Assembly: GCA_002394665.1 (NCBI GenBank)
Contig: DGUL01000010.1
Span: 5,551-69,550, forward strand
Direction: 5' to 3'
DNA: 64,000 nucleotides
DNA from: Rickettsiales bacterium UBA4311
GTDB taxonomy: Bacteria; Pseudomonadota; Alphaproteobacteria; Rickettsiales; Deianiraeaceae
A program made the translations under genes and the position numbers. The first letter of the stretch is position 1. Each line of letters opens with the position of its first letter. The notes beneath the pieces were generated by a model. That model was not told the origin of the DNA, made no database searches, and saw nothing but the letters and a program-made list of their open reading frames with translations. This document shows, piece after piece, positions 58,801-64,000 of the stretch.

Positions 58801-58991
58801 TCTTCTGGTGTGCTGTCTAGTGATAGTTTTTCATTTATAAACTCAAAAATGTCTTCTGGTTCGTCGATGAGCAAGAGATTTTGAACTTGTTGTGCAAAAG
58901 ATGATTTAGGTAGTCCGGGAAACACGTCTTTATAGTCGGTACTATCGAGTGCTTTTTGTAAGCTATCTTTTTCGACTTTTATCAATGGCAC
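55836..58991 (-). CDS. 1051-residue helical protein with C-terminal membrane hairpin
   Basis: No signal peptide. A globular-looking helical N-terminal half (about residues 1-520) is followed by coiled-coil segments (about 590-920, NLQKIDSMMKIIQLNHNAKDD..., LNNQLQIEQESIEKQIKTIANDQTL). Near residues 950-1000 are two adjacent membrane helices (FASPIIATGTIAGAILLPVATIPIAIVGGVLSLLGFSTFIY), and a polar tail rich in Asn/Gln (NIGNSTDNNLNTQNS) ends the chain. No family recognised. The layout parallels the giant protein: a large helical cytoplasmic body with a C-terminal membrane anchor and Asn/Gln-rich tail. It might be secreted or inserted into host membranes, but this is speculation. Confidence 0.65.
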   Translation of the reverse strand: MPLIKVEKDSLQKALDSTDYKDVFPGLPKSSFAQQVQNLLLIDEPEDIFEFINEKLSLDSTPEEEKNKLKTFMEEECPLLFDKFADNSLKNNFLLSMLRAGVPATAKIINIDHDLMKKINKTAKVKIGVANQNIEDIKKLYGMRAAIHDNFNSNDNIDNTVIGCNLDRLNKKEDVDYFLKRLAEKRPNATLKQEIDDFFHVVNNLNKFDNSVKEIVRKALPKVFRKKLKHFNDIDGYERIYNFLAYVPNIFNPDEQEDVKQFKRCFNAIIEKITTNNITDFLHFLSNNNNKDSIKLLESCLSFADILNNKFPTTDNKAQNNTFASILKWCIKNFFKAKNNILIQTGKENTDEQKEVQNILDQLNTNPDLFSLECDLGDLKDFLIRKLDVNRLKWLCDKTTNTISFPEPLKVENKDVALAWLRNEDIGMDKLICVPLESYIKATTNRDNNKRTFAFYDTNSKTTNNIEFNVEFECYTANSSQRKKIPENILKKYFQADDNVKDEIKKKLIPGIDNNEPINHYQNSINITNIFPWLKDFEILTNNEALMYKYLVENVNLNEEEKNALSEKIKEYNETLPFSKDLFTQIEDGQKSKAEHEENIEKAKQNLQKIDSMMKIIQLNHNAKDDQNEAFQSLSLQTTQILLQSKATMEKAKFEIEKLYFNTLKNSSKCFTTQEDFDNAITNINIALNEVKEAIDKNINKKFSNLAMQISDDKIKDEERVKKQLKNIEAAKNNIQILLHEDKNGENLQVITNNYIALINSIDNFDFTPKTDRFKDLGFQEKLNNQLQIEQESIEKQIKTIANDQTLNDEQKNELINKIQNVEQNLFENYSNVFKASNEINSKATQKNVENLMKRTNEIKKDDLKQIKVFTKQEKEKDKLDMISNQSINDIQNLRNVIDKVNEENQQVLDQQAEKKNIILTDDANKYAKNIKNPEDAGWFYDTTNQILGFASPIIATGTIAGAILLPVATIPIAIVGGVLSLLGFSTFIYRKSEKNKEIKIERFEEKIKIQEDALKDKIPYSNGNKNIGNSTDNNLNTQNSIQNNNSITPA

Positions 58992-59081
58992 ATTTCTTGC
59001 AAGAGTATTTTATAATTTTACAATAATTTTTCAAGATTTTCATTGAAAGTTATGAAATAAATATTTTCTGCCATATACGTT

Positions 59082-61430
59082 ATGAATTTATTTATTGTTG
59101 AGTCGCCGGCAAAAGCAAAAACAATAAAGCAATATTTGGGAAAAGATTACGAAGTTATAGCGTCAATGGGGCATATAAGGGAGTTGGTGCCGTCAAATGG
59201 CTCGGTTGAGGTTGATAATAACTTCAAGATGAAATATCAAATTATAGAAAGGTCAAAACCGCAGGTGAAAAAGATTGTGGATTTGGCAAAAAATGCAAAA
59301 AACATATATTTGGCAAGCGACCCTGACCGAGAAGGAGAGGCTATTTCACAGGCATTGTATGAAGTTCTGCTGGCAAAAAAAGTTGCAAAACCAGAGCAAT
59401 TCTATCGCGTTTCTTATACTGAAATCACAAAAAAGGCTATCGAAGATGCGTTGCAACATACGCGAAAAATAGATAACAATTTAGTTGATGCTCAACAAGC
59501 ACGTTCTGCTTTGGATTATCTCGTGGGTTTTAATTTATCTCCGGTTTTGTGGAGAAAACTGCCGGGTTCAAAATCCGCTGGTCGCGTTCAGTCCGTTGCT
59601 TTGCGAATGATTGTTGATCGCGAGTTTGAAATAAAAAAGTTCAAACCAGAAGAGTATTGGACTATAAACACAAAACTTCAAACGAGCAAAAACGAGGGCG
59701 TTGATGCGAGAATTATAAAATATAACGACAAGGTTTTTGATGTTGATTTTCCAAAAGACGAGAAGACAGCAGAAGGTATTTGCAATTTTCTAACAAATGC
59801 AGAAAAAATGGTTGTTGTCAAAAATGAAACAAAAGATGTAAAACAAAACCCTTATCCTCCATTTACAACAGCATTATTACAACAAGATGCGGTGAGAAAA
59901 CTTGGTTTTTCAAGCAAAAAAACGATGACGCTGGCTCAAAGACTTTACGAAGGCGTGCAGGTAAAAGGCAAGACGATTGCCTTAATCACATATATGAGAA
60001 CAGATGGAATGAGTTTAAGCAATGACGCTTTGCGAGACATAAGAGCAACAATATCGGCGGATTTTGGAAGTGATTATTTGCCAGAAAAAGCAATTTTCTA
60101 CAAAACAAAAGCAAAAAACGCACAGGAAGCACACGAAGCAATACGTCCAACACACATAGATATAAAGCCGAATGAGGTCAAGAACGATTTGGAATACGAT
60201 ATGTGGCGACTTTATGACCTGATTTGGAAAAGAACCATTGCTTGCCAGATGAGAAGTGCAATTTATAATAGGCAAACCATTGATTTGGAGGCAAAAAATG
60301 GAGAAAATACTGCCATTGCTCGCATCAACGGGAGCGTCCTAAAATTCAATGGATACCTTGCTGTTTATAATATAAAGAACGAAAACTTTGAAGTCGGTGA
60401 TGAGGATGATAGCGATAAATTGATACCTCAAATGAAAGTTGGAGATGAGTTGGCGGTCAAAAAAGTTGAAAAAGAACAGCACTTTACAAACCCTCCGGCA
60501 AGATATAGCGAGGCGAGTTTGATAAAAACCCTTGAAAGTTATGGCATCGGTAGACCTTCAACATATGCAACAATTATATCCGTGCTTCAAGAAAGAGAAT
60601 ATGTGGAACTTGAAAAAAGGCAGTTTCGTCCAACTTCAAGAGGCATTGTTGTATCGGTATTTTTGAAGGAGTTTTTTGCCAAATACGTAGAATATACTTT
60701 TACAGCAAAACTTGAAGAAGATTTGGATTTGATAGCCAACGGAGAGGCGGAGCGGGTTTCGTTTTTGGATAAGTTTTGGAAAGATTTTCACAAAAATGTT
60801 GACGAGGTGATGGAGAAAAAATATGATGTCATTTTTGAGCCGTTGAATAAAATTTTTAGCGAATATTTTTTGAGTGGAAATACAAAATGTCCAAAATGTG
60901 GTGGCGATATATCGCTGAAAAGTAGCCGTTTTGGTGTTTTCTGGGGATGTAATAACTACCCAGAATGCAAATATATGACGAGTATAGACGGCGGGGAGCA
61001 GGGCGGAGATAGTGGTAATTCCGTCATTGAAAACAAGAAGTTTGGAAAAATTACCATCAAAAATGGACGCTATGGCAGATATTGCGAGTTCGTGAAAGAC
61101 GGAAAAATCAAACAATGTTCCTTACCGGCAGGTGATTTGAGCGATGAAATATTGGAGTTTTATCTGGAACTTCCAAAGACACTTGGCAAAAATGAAAGTG
61201 GCGAAGATGTAAAAGTTGGAATAGGGCGATTTGGCCCTTACATTTTGTGTGAAAAAAAGTTTTATTCCTGTAAATTTCAGCCTTTATACGAGATAACTTT
61301 AAGTGATGCATTAGAAGTAATACTTCAACAAAAGGATAAACCAAAAAGGAGTTTCAAGAAGTTTGCTTCATCTGCTGGTGGCAGAAAAACGGCAAAAAAA
61401 ACTACAAGCGGAAAGAGTAAGAAAAAGTAG
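59082..61430 (+). CDS. topA: DNA topoisomerase I
   Basis: 782 residues. Toprim domain FIVESPAKAKTIKQYLG (catalytic Glu near 6) and SDPDREGEAIS; the active-site Tyr lies in ALITYMRTDGMSLS (near 306). One four-Cys finger (CPKCGGDISLKSSRFG...GCNNYPEC, about residues 603-630) is followed by a topoisomerase C-repeat without Cys and a basic tail. It relaxes negative supercoils. folA follows by nine bases. Confidence 0.96.
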   Translation: MNLFIVESPAKAKTIKQYLGKDYEVIASMGHIRELVPSNGSVEVDNNFKMKYQIIERSKPQVKKIVDLAKNAKNIYLASDPDREGEAISQALYEVLLAKKVAKPEQFYRVSYTEITKKAIEDALQHTRKIDNNLVDAQQARSALDYLVGFNLSPVLWRKLPGSKSAGRVQSVALRMIVDREFEIKKFKPEEYWTINTKLQTSKNEGVDARIIKYNDKVFDVDFPKDEKTAEGICNFLTNAEKMVVVKNETKDVKQNPYPPFTTALLQQDAVRKLGFSSKKTMTLAQRLYEGVQVKGKTIALITYMRTDGMSLSNDALRDIRATISADFGSDYLPEKAIFYKTKAKNAQEAHEAIRPTHIDIKPNEVKNDLEYDMWRLYDLIWKRTIACQMRSAIYNRQTIDLEAKNGENTAIARINGSVLKFNGYLAVYNIKNENFEVGDEDDSDKLIPQMKVGDELAVKKVEKEQHFTNPPARYSEASLIKTLESYGIGRPSTYATIISVLQEREYVELEKRQFRPTSRGIVVSVFLKEFFAKYVEYTFTAKLEEDLDLIANGEAERVSFLDKFWKDFHKNVDEVMEKKYDVIFEPLNKIFSEYFLSGNTKCPKCGGDISLKSSRFGVFWGCNNYPECKYMTSIDGGEQGGDSGNSVIENKKFGKITIKNGRYGRYCEFVKDGKIKQCSLPAGDLSDEILEFYLELPKTLGKNESGEDVKVGIGRFGPYILCEKKFYSCKFQPLYEITLSDALEVILQQKDKPKRSFKKFASSAGGRKTAKKTTSGKSKKK

Positions 61431-61439
61431 CAAAAGTAT

Positions 61440-61808
61440 ATGAAAATAAGTGCAATTCTCGCGGTTGGAACGGACGGAATAATTGGACTGAACGGTGGTC
61501 TGCCTTGGCGTTCAAAAGCGGATTTACAGCATTTCAAAAACATAACTACCGGACATTTTGTGCTAATGGGCTACAACACTTACGCGTCAATCGGGCGTCC
61601 GTTGCCGAACAGAACGAATATTGTTGTGAGTTTTGAGGAGAAAAAAATAGACGGATGCGTTTGTTTTACAAGCGTGGAGCAGGGCATTGAATATGCAAAA
61701 AATCAAGGCGAAGATGAATTATTTATCATCGGTGGGGCAAGCATTTATAAGTATTGTGCCGAAAAGAAGATTATTGATAGGGTTTATTTGACGAATGTGG
61801 TTTTGTGA
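61440..61808 (+). CDS. folA: Dihydrofolate reductase, C-terminally truncated
   Basis: 122 residues, about 40 short of normal. The start ISAILAVGTDGIIGLNGGLPWRSKADLQHF keeps the catalytic Asp, and MGYNTYASIGRPLPNRTNIVVS, LFIIGGASIY and DRVYLTNVVL are normal. It stops where E. coli DHFR has the strand after KLYLTHID and lacks the final strands and the NADPH/folate-contacting GDTHFP region. The stop TGA overlaps the start GTG of the following outer-membrane gene (GTGA). Reading the next frames does not recover the missing end, so this is probably a real truncation caused by replacement of the 3' end. Activity is doubtful. Confidence 0.8.
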   Translation: MKISAILAVGTDGIIGLNGGLPWRSKADLQHFKNITTGHFVLMGYNTYASIGRPLPNRTNIVVSFEEKKIDGCVCFTSVEQGIEYAKNQGEDELFIIGGASIYKYCAEKKIIDRVYLTNVVL

Positions 61809-62842
61809 TTGGAAAATTTGAAAAAGCATTTTTATTCTTACTTTTCTTTTTGTTGTTGCAAAAGTCTGCCGTTTGTGTTAACACTTTTTCATTAGAAGAA
61901 GATACGGATATGTCCGTTGAAGAAGAAAATTTATTTAATGATGTCAAGAAGAAAAGAAGAATGTTTTTCTTTACAATTGGATATGAAAATTATAGCCAAT
62001 ATATGGGAGAATATCTATACAACTACAACGGAGATCAGTTGGTTAGCCGTTTAACTTGGAAAAACAATTATACAAGTATTTTTAAAGTTGGCTTTGAAAT
62101 TGTTCCCTTTGAAAGAGTTGGATTTGGAGTTATCAGCAGATTTTCAGCATTTAAAAAAAAGAACGGCAATTGGTATATGAAAGATGAAGATTGGTTAAAA
62201 AACGAAGATAGAAGAAATTATTTGCCATACATATATTCTTTATTCAAGGATGGTAAATTTGAATATTTACAAATAGATGCGTATTTAAAATTTAATTTTC
62301 TTCGCCTCGGTGATCCGAATTCATTAAACTTTAAAATGTATGCATATCTTGGATTTATTTATAATAGTTCTTTTTCGACACAAAATGGACTAGGTTATTT
62401 TTATTATTATTCTTTAACAGATCCTATTGTTGCAAATGATGGTATTGATGGGTTGAAATATGGGCAAAAAATGTTTTTACCATATTTTGGCTTATCTGCT
62501 CAGTTGGAATACAAAAATTTTGTTGCAACTTTAACATTTAAAAACAGCATACTTAACTCCGGAAAAGCTTATGACTGGCACTATGCAAGAACTGACGTTA
62601 ATGACGTAAAGAGTGTGGAGAATTATAGCCTTTTTTACAATTATAGCATAATATTAGAGCTGGGGTATTGGCTTTCGGAAAATACTCAAGTTTTCGTCAA
62701 TGCTTCTTTCTTTGAGACTATAAAAAAACACACACAAGATGGCACATCCTTTGGACTTAAAGCTGGCACCGAAGTTAATAACTCTTTTGGTATGTCAAAT
62801 AAAGCTTATTCAATTGGAGCTGGATTGACATTTGGATTTTAA
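61805..62842 (+). CDS. Outer-membrane beta-barrel protein
   Basis: 345 residues from GTG 61805. A signal peptide (about 1-25, FLFLLFFLLLQKSAVCVN) is followed by about a dozen amphipathic strands (TIGYENYSQYMGEYLY, FKVGFEIVPFERVGFGVISRF, LKFNFLRLG...FKMYAYLGFIYN) and a final strand ending AYSIGAGLTFGF with a terminal Phe. It resembles the 1488-2897 protein in type but lacks the charged linker. Family unknown; likely a porin or surface antigen. Confidence 0.72.
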   Translation: MIGKFEKAFLFLLFFLLLQKSAVCVNTFSLEEDTDMSVEEENLFNDVKKKRRMFFFTIGYENYSQYMGEYLYNYNGDQLVSRLTWKNNYTSIFKVGFEIVPFERVGFGVISRFSAFKKKNGNWYMKDEDWLKNEDRRNYLPYIYSLFKDGKFEYLQIDAYLKFNFLRLGDPNSLNFKMYAYLGFIYNSSFSTQNGLGYFYYYSLTDPIVANDGIDGLKYGQKMFLPYFGLSAQLEYKNFVATLTFKNSILNSGKAYDWHYARTDVNDVKSVENYSLFYNYSIILELGYWLSENTQVFVNASFFETIKKHTQDGTSFGLKAGTEVNNSFGMSNKAYSIGAGLTFGF

Positions 62843-62943
62843 AATTAGAAAATAATGGCTGGCTTTTAAAAACTTATAACTTTTGTTCTTTTCATCAGTT
62901 GTTTTGTTAGTTGTTTTTTTGCAGTTATTTTTTAATTTAAAAA

Positions 62944-63918
62944 ATGCAACAAGAGCAACAGACAAATGAGTTTCATATTCCTGTTTTAAAAAATGAAGTC
63001 CTTAGTTTTTTACAACCAAAAAATGGGGAACTTTTTATTGACTGCACTTTTGGTGCAGGTGGACATTCACGAGCAATTTTAGAGTGTGGAGCAAAAATTA
63101 TAGGAGTAGATAGAGATGAAAATAATAAAAAATTTGCCGATGAGTTAAAAAAAACATATAGAAACAATATAGTATTCGTGAATGAAAGATTTTCAAATCT
63201 TAAAGAAATACTTGAAAAGTTTTATTTCAATAATGATAAAAACCGAAAACTAAAACTTAAAGGAATACTTTATGATTTTGGTGTCTCTTCCATGCAAATA
63301 GACAACCCTGAACGTGGTTTTTCATTTCAAAAAGACGGAGCTCTTGATATGTGTATGGGTTGTAATAATATTACAGCTTACGATGTTGTGAATAAAACAA
63401 GCGAGCGTGAACTTGCTGATTTGATTTTTCGTTATGGCAATGAGAAATTTTCAAGAAAAATAGCAAAAGAAATATGCAAGAGCAGGGAAACTGAACCGAT
63501 AAAAACAACTTTACAGCTCGCAAAGTTGGTAGAAAAATGTTGTCCGTTTTATAACGACAAAATACACCCAGCGACAAGAACTTTCCAAGCTATAAGAATT
63601 GCCGTGAATGACGAACTTGGAGAAATCAAAAAAACTTTGGAAATTGCATCAATTTTTTTACCAGTAGGGTGCAAGATTGCCTGTATAACTTTTCATTCAC
63701 TGGAGGATGAAATTGTAAAAAAAACCTTTCAAAAATACTCAAAAGGTGAAACTAAACATTTTAATCGCAATGACCCAAGAATATTGGGTTTAAATTCTCA
63801 CTTATCAAGTATTACTTTACAAGTAATTACAAAAAAACCAATCATCCCAACGGAGGAAGAAATCAAAAAAAATGTCCGTTCACGAAGTGCAAAATTGCGT
63901 ATTGCCGAAAGGATTTAA
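62944..63918 (+). CDS. rsmH: 16S rRNA m4C1402 methyltransferase RsmH
   Basis: 324 residues. SAM-binding start FHIPVLKNEVLSFLQP then FIDCTFGAGGHSRAIL, with ILYDFGVSSMQIDNPERGFSFQKDGALDMCMG in the usual place, YGNEKFSRKIAKEI, HPATRTFQAIRIAVNDELGE, and KIACITFHSLEDEIVKKTF. In the usual DGPLDMRM motif the Pro and Arg are Ala and Cys here, a local variant. rsmH normally starts the dcw cluster before ftsL and ftsI; here ftsI is elsewhere in the window. Confidence 0.93.
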   Translation: MQQEQQTNEFHIPVLKNEVLSFLQPKNGELFIDCTFGAGGHSRAILECGAKIIGVDRDENNKKFADELKKTYRNNIVFVNERFSNLKEILEKFYFNNDKNRKLKLKGILYDFGVSSMQIDNPERGFSFQKDGALDMCMGCNNITAYDVVNKTSERELADLIFRYGNEKFSRKIAKEICKSRETEPIKTTLQLAKLVEKCCPFYNDKIHPATRTFQAIRIAVNDELGEIKKTLEIASIFLPVGCKIACITFHSLEDEIVKKTFQKYSKGETKHFNRNDPRILGLNSHLSSITLQVITKKPIIPTEEEIKKNVRSRSAKLRIAERI

Positions 63919-64000
63919 TTAGATTTAAAGTTTTTGCATTATTTTTAAATCAACCCCATTTTCTCATTTTTTCTCATTTATTTGTTTTTTTTTTTTTTTT
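63919..64000. other. AT-rich end region with terminal T-run
   Basis: After rsmH the window ends in AT-rich sequence with repeated TTTTCTCATTT (near 63960-63980) and finishes in a run of T. No gene start is visible; ftsL could begin just beyond. A long homopolymer at the edge can also mark an assembly break. Confidence 0.4.

Noticed and set aside
1..64000. CRISPR arrays, insertion sequences and tRNA genes
   Set aside because: I looked for regularly spaced repeats, transposase motifs and T-arm/anticodon patterns on both strands and found none that I could support; tRNAs could still be missed by eye.

Overview
The window is a gene-dense, strongly AT-rich bacterial segment that looks alphaproteobacterial and host-associated (Rickettsiales/Holosporales-like). 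Three things point that way. The tmRNA gene is circularly permuted, with its CCA-bearing acceptor piece before its coding piece. LpxI and an IalB-family protein are present. The valyl-tRNA synthetase is of the archaeal type known from Rickettsia. The standard code is used with TGA as stop, and GTG/TTG starts are common. I found no IS element, CRISPR array or tRNA gene. No gene-free stretch exceeds 300 bases.

Layout. 1-8,600: minus-strand surA (partial), an anchored periplasmic-type protein and a beta-barrel protein; plus-strand exoD-lpxI; minus-strand nlpD-like/cysQ-like/ftsI; then rpsJ alone with two tiny genes. 8,700-16,100: trxB, folD, lepA, adk and an IalB homologue, with two lineage-specific minus-strand genes between them. 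One of these, a possible glycosyltransferase, lies between the lepA end and a second copy of the lepA 3' tail. 16,150-24,200: membrane and coiled-coil proteins, rplY, a pilin-like/coiled-coil fusion, a HAD phosphatase and folC. 24,361-33,800: pnp (with a cysteine-rich insertion), kdsA, murB, an lptM-like lipoprotein, an orphan pseudopilin, an NAPE-PLD-like metallo-hydrolase, miaB and two membrane proteins. 33,835-41,000: ssrA, a frameshifted Vat-type acetyltransferase, valS, lspA and a membrane glycosyltransferase. 40,938-52,838: one 3966-residue gene with a SecA-like DEAD ATPase core. 53,000-64,000: acpP-fabF-rimM-map, a 1051-residue helical membrane protein, topA, a C-terminally truncated folA, an outer-membrane protein and rsmH.

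How the genes fit together. The conserved genes cover envelope building (LpxI, KdsA, MurB, FtsI, NlpD-like, LptM-like, LspA, SurA), folate metabolism (FolD, FolC, truncated FolA), fatty-acid synthesis (AcpP, FabF) and translation/RNA processing (S10, L25, LepA, RimM, Map, MiaB, RsmH, ValRS, PNPase, tmRNA). Between them sit lineage-specific genes, mostly on the minus strand and tail-to-tail with a conserved plus-strand gene, often sharing four bases at the stop codons. The strongest candidates for new biology are the giant SecA-like protein, the PNPase metallothionein-like insertion, the lepA-tail insertion carrying a toxin-like glycosyltransferase candidate, and the tmRNA with a tandem duplication at the start of its tag.
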